64,000 bases of DNA from Lucifuga dentata. Lineage: Eukaryota > Chordata > Actinopteri > Ophidiiformes > Bythitidae. The stretch is taken from contig VXCM01001427.1 of assembly GCA_014773175.1 (NCBI GenBank), positions 119,558-183,557 of the forward strand, written 5' to 3'. Under the pieces are notes generated by a model that had not been told where the DNA came from, made no database searches, and saw only the letters and a program-made list of their open reading frames with translations. Within the stretch, counting starts at the first letter, position 1. Every line of letters starts with the position of its first letter. Positions 26,004-37,080 of this stretch are shown here, in pieces. The position numbers were made by a program, and so were the translations under genes.

Positions 26004-26834
26004 AACCACATACTAAAAAGAACCACAGCATTTCCACTAACTTATTTTGTTGAGTGTCTGGTGCTATTTATAGTGACATAATTCATTTTTCAGTCCGCAG
26101 AGAAGTAGCAAAATATTGACAACATGCTGCCACATCAAAATATTTTCAGAGCAGCTGCAGTGTAGTTTTTAATGATTTAAACAGCATGCCATGTTAGGGG
26201 ATGTCCCTAACATCGATCCATAGTTGCCTTGCAGTGTGGACTTTGAATCAAGCCTCTAACCCAGGCAGTGTTAGTGTTCCTCTGCCTATTTAGCATCAAG
26301 ATCCAACTTTTAATCATGAAGTCAAATCACTATTAAACAATTTTATTCTGTGCATAAATGTCTGCCAACATAATGAATTGGTCCATGTATGGGGGGGCTG
26401 CCATTTACTTTCCAGCAAAATCATGGACAAAATCACCACATACTTCTTTTGATGGGCATTTTATTGGATAATGAAAAAATTCATTTAACAGAAACAGTGC
26501 AGGGATGCGGGAGATGGCACCAGAAGGCGTAGCAGCAGAGGTATGGGCATGTTAAATTATGGATGCTTGCTTGTGTCTGTGCTTATGTGATAGAGAGAGT
26601 GAGAAAGTAAATGGTAAAAAGCCACATGGAATCGAATATTCTCAGATCCGTTTTGGGCCACTTGCATAGCCTATGTGGAAATAAATCGGATATGTATCAG
26701 ATATCCACCAATGTGACTGCTGTTTAAATATGCAGATCGGAATTTCCTTCCCATTCTGACTCCTAAGGCATGTTCTACCTTGTCCACATATGGATGATGT
26801 AAGCAATCAATACGATGACTGACCGCTCTCTGTA

Positions 26835-26865
<31 letters not shown>

Positions 26866-29504
26866 GACACTGATGTATGTTTATGTCAAATAGACATGTT
26901 GCTGTGTGATAACAGGCTCCTGTTACAGCAGCAAAAGTCCCACTTCTTCTCCTTGATCACCTGATGAAAATATGTGCCAGTTGGGAGAGATAGACACTCA
27001 CACAACATATCAGACATATATCAGACATTTCTCTCTGCAATTTGTTTACATCCGTCTCAGAAATTTATGCATGCGCAACAGCATCTGGGCTGCTACAGGT
27101 CAAAGCTGTGTAAATACAGGTATCAGATATGAGCCACTTAAAAAAAGAGAACGTAAATACACTGAAAAACAAAATCAGATATTGGCAAAACATCAGAATT
27201 GAGCACCAAGGCTTGTAGCTTAAATCCAGCCTTATTGACTGAGGTGTCCATCTATAAACTAATTAATTAAATAGCCCTAGCCCCTGCCCCTCAGTGTCTG
27301 TGCACATACCTGGTTAGGTGTGTACTGTAAAGCTAAAGCCAAACTAAAGGAAAGAAACACTTTTATCAGAGATTTTAGTTTAGTAGCCAGTTTTGTTAAA
27401 AAGAATAAATATGTCAAATATGATAATGCTTGTGGAGGCCAGTTTGAATGATAATGTAAAAAGGCAGTAACTTATTTAAGTTTTTATGCAATAACCTGCT
27501 GACCTTGACACCCATATCAATAATTCATTCTCCTATCATCCATAATCCAATGCTATACTTCCCGTGTTTTAGTCAGGTAGCAGTCAAGAGGGCTTACTGA
27601 AACTTACCCCACATATTTTAAGTCCAGTCATTTCTGCTTTGACAAGATTACACAGAAAAGACCCTGACACAGTTGGACTATTCCCCAGTGTCTGGTTTCC
27701 TACCACGGCTTCACCAGGGACTCGTCATCAGCCATGTAGCAAATTGCTTCCCAGCTGCCTGACTACTCTGGGGCATACTGGTCCACAAAATCACTGCTAG
27801 GCACTACTGGGCCTGCCAGCAAGCATGCATTATTGATTTGCATTGAAAACAAGACTAAGTATGGAGCCTTACAGCTCCTTGGTAGATCATGGTATTAAAA
27901 CTGCCAGGGATTAGAGGCTGAATACCATCTGGGAACCACAATTTGCTATTTTGAATAAGCATGTGCTCAGTTTTATGGGATTTATTAATTGCCAGTGTTC
28001 CCTTCATCACCATACTTGACCAACTCTTTCTCTAGTGCGGATAAACACAGTTTATTTCACTTGGGAATATAGTTAAGTATAAACTCATTTTCATCATCAG
28101 TGTTTTGTATCATGAAAATCTTTTTTTTTTTTCAGTAAACCAGCATCATGTCAATTACTTTGCTTACAAATTCAGAAAATATGCCTTAAATATGATTATT
28201 GTCACCTCTGTGTAAATAATCATTTCATATTGGCTCCATTCTTTTTGTTAAGAACTACGGCTGCGTTTTGCAGGGTCTTGCCAGAACAGTAGAAAGCCAC
28301 ACTGCTGACTGAGCTAATTCAGAATGACACTCCTAAAGATTGTCTCTGCAAAAGAGTTTGACCAGCCTCTGCATTACATTGGTGTGCAGCAACACTTTAA
28401 ATCCCGTCACTTTAATCCCAAATTGGTGTTATCGTGGATGTAGACAGCTGGGACAAAAATCCTGGTACTGTCTACAGAGTGCATATTGCTAAATAGTAAT
28501 TAGCTTCTTGTGATTGGCTGGTTGGGATTCAAGCCAAAAACAACAAGATTACCCAAGACCCTGCAGCGTTAATCAAGGTGCCTGTCGACAGGTCTCTGTG
28601 TGACAATGTGGCTTTTGGCAGTATTTTTATTTTTTTTACTGTAGCTCGTCTTTGAGCATCCTCTGCTTATGGTAAAAGATAACAAAAGCTTTTAAAGTCT
28701 GATGTTATACTGGATCAATATCACAAAATCAATATTACACTCTACACAAAGATGATGGTGAGATTGAGTCAGACTGCGGAGTGAACCTTCCCAGATAAGC
28801 TGCCAGTAGAATCTTCTTTCAACTCAACATCAGTTATTCATTTTTAAAAGTGAATCTCTCAGAGAGCCACAGTCTAAGTCAAGGGAGTTTTGCTGAAATG
28901 CTGATTCAGGTACAGATGATCTCATCAGAAAGCCAAAGAGAGAAAAGTAAAATGCACGTCACAGCTTCAGCTTTTAATGTTAAAGCGACATCTAGTGGTA
29001 GAAAGGTAGACAACACAACAAGTAGACAATGCATTAAGAAAAGAATAAAAATTGAAAATAAAATAAATTATCAGTAGCAAGTTTTTTTTCATAACTATTT
29101 TTATTTTTTTACATTGTGATATATTATAAATAATAAAATATAATAATTAAATTGTCTTTTTTTATTTTACGTTATTTTTAAAGCCATATTCAAAGTTGCT
29201 TTTATTTGATTAGAGTGACATACATTTATTTTATGGCTTTTAAATTGTATTAAATGTAATTTAATTTGTGATACTTTTAAAGATTAATCACCGAATCTGC
29301 TTTTAATTTGAATCTGGTTTATTTTATTTTACAGTACTTTATGTTTTTTTCTGGGCGTCATGTGACCTGTAATATGACCGCACAGCCCGTTTCCCCCCCC
29401 CCCCCCCCNCCCCTTTGTACTTGTCGTTGCAACGGGGGCGCGCTTACGTGCCCGCGCTCTTTATTACGACAGGTGTGCTTTGTTTTCCAAGGACAGGCTG
29501 CAGG
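25676..29504. other. Intergenic upstream of the syntaxin gene
   Basis: No gene was recognised apart from small simple repeats (a TA run at about 26,846-26,865, a C-run with N at 29,409). Sequence at 27,850-28,640 is repeat-poor and could be conserved non-coding DNA. The last 150 bases are locally CpG-rich (gggggcgcgcttacgtgccc), unlike the AT-rich surroundings, which fits a promoter. Confidence 0.45.
25966..26000. repeat. (AT)n microsatellite
   Basis: A pure AT run that starts right after a single N at 25,965. Confidence 0.9.
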
Positions 29505-29511
29505 TATAAAG
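29505..29511 (+). promoter_or_regulatory. TATA box of the syntaxin-like gene
   Basis: TATAAAG lies 87 bases before the proposed start codon at 29,592, just downstream of a small CpG-rich patch. It would place the transcription start near 29,535 and give a 5' leader of about 55-60 bases. An upstream out-of-frame ATG at 29,574 lies in that leader. Confidence 0.55.
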
Positions 29512-29591
29512 AGTCTGTTCGACCTGAAAAACGAAAGCATCGTGAACATCCAGGATATTTGACTTTTTGAGGTTATGATTAAGCGGATCGC

Positions 29592-32500
29592 ATGGCAGCT
29601 GTGAGTAAAGTTAATAAACAGCAACAGGTTTTGGGGAATAAAAATATCCGTCGCCTGCATGTTTTGGGCGCAGAATAAATGGCTAATTAATGTATGTCTC
29701 AGTTACAGATCCTAAAAGTTTTTAAGGGAATTCTTTTTACACTGAGAAACAGCGGCAAACATTAAACTTATTAATTCCCTATTTCCCTATATTATAGCAG
29801 CAGTATGGACAACGTGAGTACAGCAGATCTCATGTTAACCTGGAGGATTTCTTCAAAATGGTAAAATTACATGCAGTGTAATTTTGTTTGTGGCCTGCAT
29901 TTTGCCAGTAGACTGTTCTAATGTGTGTGCATGTGTATGTATGTGTGTGTTTAGGTGGGGGAGGTGAGAGGCCTTATTGAAAAAATCTCCTATCAAGCAG
30001 AGGAGGCAGAGAGGAAACATGGCTCTATCCTCTCCAGTCCAAACCCAGAGCAGAGTAAGTCAAGATCAGCCCTTCATCATGTGTAACATGTGACTGGATG
30101 ATGATCTGAAATTTTCAGGTACAGAGAATTGAAATGTGATCACTTAGGCAAATATTATTTGCCAACAGAATTCAGAGATCCATCTCCTCCCTCAGGGCAT
30201 GTAATACTGGGAAAACAAACAGCAACATGAAGTCAAGCCGCCTTGAAGCAGATAAACCTGCCTGTATAAGAGGAATCTCTGTGTAGATATGGGTAATGTA
30301 AAAATTAACATGTATGTAGGGATATACATACATACAAGCAAAACTTGCATATCTGATAGACACATATGCACTAGGACAAATTAATATGATGTGTCAGTGT
30401 CAATCTGCAAGCCCAGTAGTTAAATCATAAGCAGTTTAGCCCAACAGAGTGCTTATGTTTGTGTCACTGATGAAGTTTTTAGCCTGAACTTTTTTGTATT
30501 TTCTCTGAAACATGTCATGTGTACCCTCAGTGGCCTTTAAAGGTGATAACCTCTATGACTTTAGTGCAGCACATCTTTGAAAGCTTTGCAATTATACTTA
30601 TCTTGTGCAGTTTCCTTAATGTCACCATCCTCTCTGGCAGAATCAAACAAAAGTTAACATTTGACAGTAGTTGCAAAATGTTTTTGTATCCTGGGTCTCT
30701 GTGGTTAAATACCTGGTATTGCACAGAGTAATAAACACCAGGTATACTACCTGGTGTTTATTACTCTGTGCAATACTTATTGATTGCTGCTACCATCCCT
30801 GCTACTGTTGTAAATATCGAAATACACACATCTATATCTATGTATATAAATATACTTGATACACTTTTATAAGCACTTTGATATGCACTTTGATAAGTGT
30901 ATTTATCGTTTCAGCTGTGTAAATATAATTTAAATAGATGTGTACAAAGTTGTTTTTACTCTTTTTTTTTTACTTTATACTTATGCACTAAGGGAGAAGC
31001 ACCTGTAATTTCATTATATGTTACGTATAATGACAATAAAGCTATTCTATTCTATTCTATTCTAAATCTCCTGCACACACAATCTGAGATATATTTTGGC
31101 CAGTATGGTTTGTCTCCAAAGAGAGATTTTAAATAAACTGCTTGGCCTAAAGGCTTATCTGTTCTTTCTTCTTTATTCAAAATTCAGGATCCATAATTAT
31201 GCAAATATGGACTGAATATTTTGCAGATGCACAATATGAACATTCTGATAGTTGAAGAAAATCTTGAATCTGTATGGTATTTTCCTCACCAAATTTTCTT
31301 TTACTAATGCAAAATGATTATGAATATTTTGTAGGAGACACAACTGGAAATAATGAATAAAAGGAATTTGTCATTGTGTGTTTACTACTACTAACTGACT
31401 TTGTTATGCAATTTTTAGGAAGCAAAGATGAGCTGGAGACGCTGAATAAGGAAATCAAGAGGAATGCCAACTTGGTCCGAGCCAAGTTAAAATGTAGGTG
31501 GAGATAGTACCTGAAACCTTTTGCAACATGCTGATGTGGATATTGATTTGTCTAAAGGATAGAAAGTGAAAAACAGAGCTGAAGTGAATTTCATGTGCAG
31601 GATCTTGATTTTGGCTCCATATAACAGTTATATGAGACAATAAGGGGAACTTTACCAGCGTCACACACTTCCTCAAAGTGTTTATGATTTAGAATTTGAC
31701 TTGCAAATTAATGAAAACGGGAAGCTATTCCAGTTTCATACTAGTCCCAAAAAACATGATCTTACTCTTTTTAGAAAATGGGGGAAAGATGGTAACTTTC
31801 TGTAGCAAACGATGTTCTAAATAGGTTTTCCATTCCTGCACGTGTTCAATAATGAAGAAAGTCTCTGAGTTTTATTTATTTATTTTTTTAAGTTTGTCTG
31901 TGTGTGTTTGTGTGCATGTGTGATAATATTAGGCTGTTCTTGTTCTTTCAGCGATGCAGAAGAGTTTTCCTGTAGATGAAAACAGCAATAGTGCCTCAGT
32001 GAATCAGCGTATTCAGAGGAACCAGGTCTGGCTTTATTTATTTTACTTAAAGACGGTCTACTCTGGGTTTGTTATTCATCTAGTACAAACTTTTCCTTAG
32101 AAATCAGCAAAATTATGTCATGTTTTTGTGTTGATTGAACCCAGAAATGAGGCTTAGATTTTTACGCACCTAACAAAATCATTCCTGACAGTAAAGCTGC
32201 ATATCTGTAACTGACAACTTCACATATTTATTGCCAACAAGAAAGTGATTTGATTTTAAAAATTATATATAGATATATGTTTAATAGGGCATTAAATGTG
32301 ATCTGCTAAAAGGTATGCTAAATATGCTTAGGTGTTGCAGCATTAACTTCATTGCTTTTTAGGGAACAACTCTGAAAACAGCTTGGGAAAACGCTTTTAC
32401 TAAACATTTTGATATGAGTGAAAACAATTTGGCCAGTAAATCCTAATGTCGGTATTAAATTTTTGGTTCATTCCTCAGTTGTAAAAGGCAATGAAATAAA

Positions 32501-34106
32501 AAATCAAGAGGTGGTAATGATCTGTGGATAGGCACTAATTAAATTGATTCCTTCTACTTCCAGTTCGATTATCTGACTCCCAAATCTGTTAAATGCTTTT
32601 CACCAGCACTCAGACCTGACTCAGCGGTTTGTGGACGTCATGAAGCGTTACTATAAGGCACAAATCTCTTTCAGAGAGAAATGCAAAGCACAAATTCAGA
32701 GGCAGCTGGAAATCGGTGAGTTACCAAACGCAAAATATCCACAGTCATTCTTCTCACTCTGTGAGTAAACCCAATGTCATGTAAATATCCTTCATAGCTT
32801 ATACCAAAGTCTTATGTCAGTTACAGGTATATTAAAGAAAAGCGGGGACTGAATTTAATTATAAAAGAAATTTTTCTCACATGAAACAGGGACTAAACTG
32901 GACTTGCTGTTTAGTCTTGAAGATGTTTCACTATTAGTTAAATTAAGTAACTGACAAAAAAAAAGAAAAAAAGCGTTTTTTTCATAGACATCGTATTTGC
33001 TGTGTTAGATGAATTATCTACAGCATGATTTAAGTTTCTAGAAGTTGATTTTCATAGTGGACTGGAATGATCTTAAACCAATGGCAGGCTGGAAGGTAGG
33101 AAAAAAAATTCCAAAATTTACCTCTTCAATAGTATGTTTTGGAAAATGGTTGGCAGTAATGTAACATGTGTGGGGGTTGTGTTTATTTATAAACATGCAA
33201 AGTCACCAGTATGCTCCTTAAGAACGCACATTTCTGTTTATAGCACTGTAACGAGAGGACAATCTAAAGAAACCCTAAAGGCTCACTCACCTGAGCTCAG
33301 TTTATCATGTGACATATTTAAAAAAAATAAAAAATTAAATTTAAAAAAAGGTTAAATTTTTTAAATTTTAATTTTTTTTTTTTTTGGCATTTTTTTGTAT
33401 AAGTAACCTGTGCACCAGGAGAGGAAACATCTTTTAACTCATCTGTTTTGTCTCTGTTTAGTGGATAAAGTAATAACAGGTGAAGAGTTGGAGGAGATGC
33501 TGCAGTCTGACAATCCTGCGATCTTCACGTCTGATGTCACTGTAAACTTCCTTTATTCTTGAGCTGCCATATGCGACGGTGTTTTGCTTTTCAGATCTTT
33601 CAAATATGTAGTTAATATTTTAACTACATATTTTACATGTGTGGTCATTGAGATCGCACTTCATAATCGACACGTACGCTTTTCCTTTCCCTTCATAGAT
33701 TGTTTCCGATTCTGGGATTGCGCGTCAGGCTCTGAGTGAGATTGAGTCTCGTCATCAGGACATCATCTGCCTGGAGTCCAGCATCAAGGAGTTGCAGGAC
33801 ATATTTATTGACATTGCTATGCTTTTGGAGATCCAGGTAAGACAGCTGCCTCACGTGGAAATGTCTTGTGAAGAATCAGATATTAAAGAGAATATGATGT
33901 AAGTTAATGTCAGGAGGCTCAAAACAGTAATTTTATTGTTCGATTTTTTTTTTTTTTTTTTTTTNTTTTTTTTTTTTTCCCCCCTTTTCATTGACTTGTC
34001 TTGCTTGTACCTTGACCACAATGCTTTTTTTTTAAGTTGTCATTTTTGTACAACACACCAGTGTTTGTTTTAAACCAATAATCTTAACAAAAAAAAAAAA
34101 AAAAAN

Positions 34107-34139
<33 letters not shown>

Positions 34140-34748
34140 CTAACATGAAAAGAAACTGGAAAAAAAATAGAGATATGATACAGATTTTGATTAGGGTACA
34201 CGGACGTTGGGGGAAGATTATACAATCAAATTAAGCACAAACCAATTTACCTTTAAAACATATTGAAACAGTATAAATACAGATTTGTATTTAATTGTAA
34301 AAAAAAAAAAAAAAAAAAAAAAATTGCAGAAAATTCAACATTTTTAACTTGCTAATTATTCCTAGCCAACTTTGAATGTGGAGTTTGAAGTTTATACATT
34401 TTAGCTCTGGCAAGCAAAGTGTTTAGTTTTTTTTTTGTTTGTTTGTTTGTTTTGTTTTTCTTAATAAGAGCCTCTACATTTCAAAATAGAAGATTCTTTA
34501 TTTTTTGATCATGATTTTTTGATCATGATATTAACCAAAATGCTTGTGTTTTCCACCAGGGGGAACTAATGAACAACATAGAAAAGAATGTGACCAGTGC
34601 TGCAGAGTATGTAGACGAGTCCAAAACAGAAACAGAGAACGCAGTCATGTACAAGAAAAACCCATACAGGATCGCATATGTCCCAAGGTTCTTCAAGTCC
34701 TTCAGGAGGTCAAACCATGGTAAAATTGAGCAAAAACCTTCAGACTGA
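29592..34748 (+). CDS. Syntaxin-like Qa-SNARE without transmembrane anchor
   Basis: Nine exons: 29,592-29,600; 29,798-29,860; 29,955-30,054; 31,419-31,493; 31,952-32,025; 32,607-32,715; 33,462-33,535 (or to 33,541); 33,699-33,836; 34,560-34,748. They encode about 276 residues. Exon sizes of 100, 75, 74, 109, 74 and 138 bp and the splice phases match the plasma-membrane syntaxin 1/2/3 genes as I know them. The Habc domain (about residues 15-140) contains [15 protein letters not shown] and [14 protein letters not shown]. The linker has [16 protein letters not shown]. The SNARE motif (about 178-245) starts [13 protein letters not shown] and keeps the zero-layer glutamine (about Q214, [12 protein letters not shown]). 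After VMYKKNPYR the last exon ends in a basic tail ([12 protein letters not shown]) and a stop. There is no hydrophobic anchor and no cysteine cluster. The N-terminus is only MAA plus QQYGQREYS and lacks the usual MKDR N-peptide. Syntaxins drive vesicle fusion by pairing with SNAP-25 and VAMP proteins. How this one reaches membranes is unclear. Its sequence lies closest to syntaxin 2/3, but the tail recalls syntaxin 11/19, so I give no symbol. Confidence 0.87.
30716..30776. repeat. Perfect 29-bp inverted repeat with 3-base loop
   Basis: The arms 30,716-30,744 and 30,748-30,776 are exact reverse complements separated by tac. The stem contains acagagtaataaacacc. It lies in intron 3 of the syntaxin gene, about 120 bases upstream of the LINE tail. 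A fold-back this long and exact is either a recent inversion-duplication, a tiny palindromic element, or a sequencing or assembly fold-back. Confidence 0.85.
30899..31064 (+). mobile_element. LINE 3' tail, second copy, intronic
   Basis: It is nearly identical to 19,613-19,795 (same cagctgtgtaaatataattt start and aatgacaataaagctattct end) and finishes in three ATTCT units. It is inserted in intron 3 of the syntaxin gene, in the sense orientation. The two copies differ mainly in T-run length and tail length, which points to recent activity of the family. Confidence 0.65.
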
Positions 34749-35170
34749 AATACAGCAACTGACTGACTGTTCATGAATCTAACAGCCTGATCAGCGTCAA
34801 AACTTGTGTATCATCCATGGAAATACCTTTGCATCTGATTTATTTGATTTAACAGTGTTGGTCTACACGCTCTCTCAAAAAGAAAAAGACAAAGGAAAAG
34901 ATTGTTGTTTAAGGTCTGACACTAAATTGACACTCCTGTATTTATTAAGTTATTCATGGCTTAGGTGCAGTTTTTTGATAAGGAGTAATTGTTGTGGTCT
35001 GATGGGTTAATTGGGGAATTTACTTGTGGCTTGTGAAAATGACAAATGCAGTGAAGGATGTAATAATCCAGCTAGAATATTATGATTTTTGATATGTGTT
35101 TCATTAAAACTTCATAGACTCACCATCCTGAGACTTACAATAAGATGACAAAGTAATGTAATTAGAGTAC

Positions 35171-35176
35171 AATAAA
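35171..35176 (+). terminator. Candidate polyadenylation signal of the syntaxin-like gene
   Basis: AATAAA (in aataaataaa) lies about 420 bases after the stop codon. A second AATAAA at 35,517-35,522 is an alternative. Which is used cannot be told from sequence. Confidence 0.35.
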
Positions 35177-35619
35177 TAAATTAATTAGCAGAAGCTGTTT
35201 TAACAGAGCATCATATGGATTTTTTTTTATTTATTTGTTTATAAACCAGTTAATCACATTTAGCCTGTCTTAATATTAATAGCCAGTAGGTGGCACAACA
35301 ACATCAGAAGACACCCTGAACCAGAGTGTCTCCTTTCTGCAGTTCTGCTGAACTCTGCTGGGTGCTTTTTTTATGACACTGTTGTCTGTTTACAGAAGAT
35401 GTTTCCTAATACTCCAAGAAATATCATTTGTCCATGCTCTGAAACTCACTTATCTTCAATCCATCTTTGTCTCAGTCACTGAGCACTGCACTCTTAAGGT
35501 CCATACCAAACTTAAAATAAATTGATGTGGCGAATATTATCTATGATCTCAGGATGTACATTATTTATCTTCTTTGGGAAATTCATCTTATGCATGCGAC
35601 TCATCCTCACTACTATAGT

Positions 35620-36045
35620 AAGAGTCTGGGCAGCCATAGTGCAGCTCCTGGGGACCAAATCCAGGTCAACAGCATGGTGCATGGACATGGCAGGGGCCTG
35701 TTTTTTTGTTTTTTTTTTTGTGGGGGGAACCCATGCAAACATGAGAACGCACAACTCTACATTTAATTTAAGGTTTTTCAGGATTTTTGTTTTTTTCTGT
35801 GGTTACATTTTTGTCTTTATATTTGCAGGTAGCCAATTTAGCATCCTGGTATTGCAATACAGATGAAAATTAGTCAATCTTGGCAAAACCTGGCATTTTT
35901 ACATTTTGATTGGCAATTAATATGCATTTTCCCTGATGAAATAAATACAAAATACACAAAAAGGTCCAGCATTGGCATGGGGCTTTGAATCCAGGACCAT
36001 CCAGCTATGAGGAAATGGCACTAACCACTCTGCCACCATGCTGTC
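35620..36045 (-). repeat. Degraded teleost interspersed repeat, minus orientation
   Basis: The phrases ggaacccatgcaaacatgag (near 35,725) and gctttgaatccaggaccatc then ggcactaaccactctgccac (near 35,981-36,037) match the complement of the same fish repeat group that is seen at 25,448-25,675 and its tRNA-like companion module. The two parts are separated by about 200 bases of unrelated or diverged sequence. Confidence 0.5.
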
Positions 36046-36746
36046 ATTTGTTAGTGGTGCAGTTTGTAACCTGTAATCAAATAGATCCATATGATAGCTT
36101 TTGGCAAATCAAAAATTGCAAATGTATTATTGTGTTTTAAAATGGACGTCACATTAACAAGTGCATCTTCCTACATCAAGGCCTTGAATTATGATAATCA
36201 CCCCTACAGCAGAAAAGTGTTCCTTCATATATATTGGGATGATACTAAGGATGACTTATAACATTGTGCATTTCCAAAAGCTTCTTTCCTTTATTGCTTC
36301 TTTGGATTCACTTTTATGATACAGCTGTTTTACCAGCACACCCACATTTTCTCTATTTCTCTTTTGGAAGTATACCTACTCAAAGTGATAGTGGCCTTGC
36401 TCTGGCATGCTTCTCAGTTAACTGTCTGTACTGGAAGACAGGTACAAAGTTTAAGACGAGCCCTATTCTGCACCACGGGAATGCTGCCAGGCTGAACCCA
36501 CTGACTTCTCTTTTTGTCTGTATTTCCCCTCCTCCTCTTCTCTACTTCCCTAGATATGATTTCACAGCACCTTTACGCTTAACTGAAACCACTGAAATAG
36601 GAGATGGAGGAGGAACAGGAGTGAGACAAGGATGACTACATGTTTTGAAGAAAGAAAGAAATAGGAAAATATTATCTAAGAGGGGATAGAAAAGAGAAGG
36701 AAAGGGAAAATAATAAAAACCAGACACAGGCCTACATAAAAACATT

Positions 36747-36752
36747 TTTATT
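36747..36752 (-). terminator. pgam2: Polyadenylation signal of pgam2
   Basis: AATAAA on the minus strand, about 330 bases beyond the pgam2 stop codon, gives a plausible 3' UTR. It is the nearest clear signal. Confidence 0.55.
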
Positions 36753-37080
36753 GGTTGTGCCAGGGTGGCGAGGCCCTTATAATCGGGCTTGAGCACAATT
36801 TAAAAGGGCTGAGCATCTCCACAGTGGTTTGTGTGGTTGTTCAGATGGGGTTAGGCACTGCTTTGACTGACAGGTCATATCTCCATCCCAGATATTGGAA
36901 CATTTTATTCACAGTGTCTGTCATTAGCTGTAAAAAGGCCCATCTCCAAAGGGAGCGTCAGATTTCCCCAGTTGGAATGAACATTCAGATAAAGGTGGAT
37001 ATGATGGAAAACACTGATGAAAGGATATGTTGAAGGCGTTTATGGACACAGGAACAGTCTCTGTTTCTGCTTCGTCAGGC

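Larger units (their letters stand above)
34749..36746. other. 3' flank of syntaxin gene and intergenic space to pgam2
   Basis: Holds the syntaxin 3' UTR, AT-rich sequence and a degraded interspersed repeat (listed separately). I looked here for a transmembrane exon that could complete the syntaxin and found no convincing one. The hydrophobic frame at 35,522-35,866 partly overlaps a repeat and has no suitable splice context. Confidence 0.45.

Noticed and set aside
35522..35866. Hydrophobic open frame considered as a missing transmembrane exon of the syntaxin
   Set aside because: It partly overlaps an interspersed repeat, has several scattered hydrophobic runs rather than one anchor, and lacks fitting acceptor and phase.
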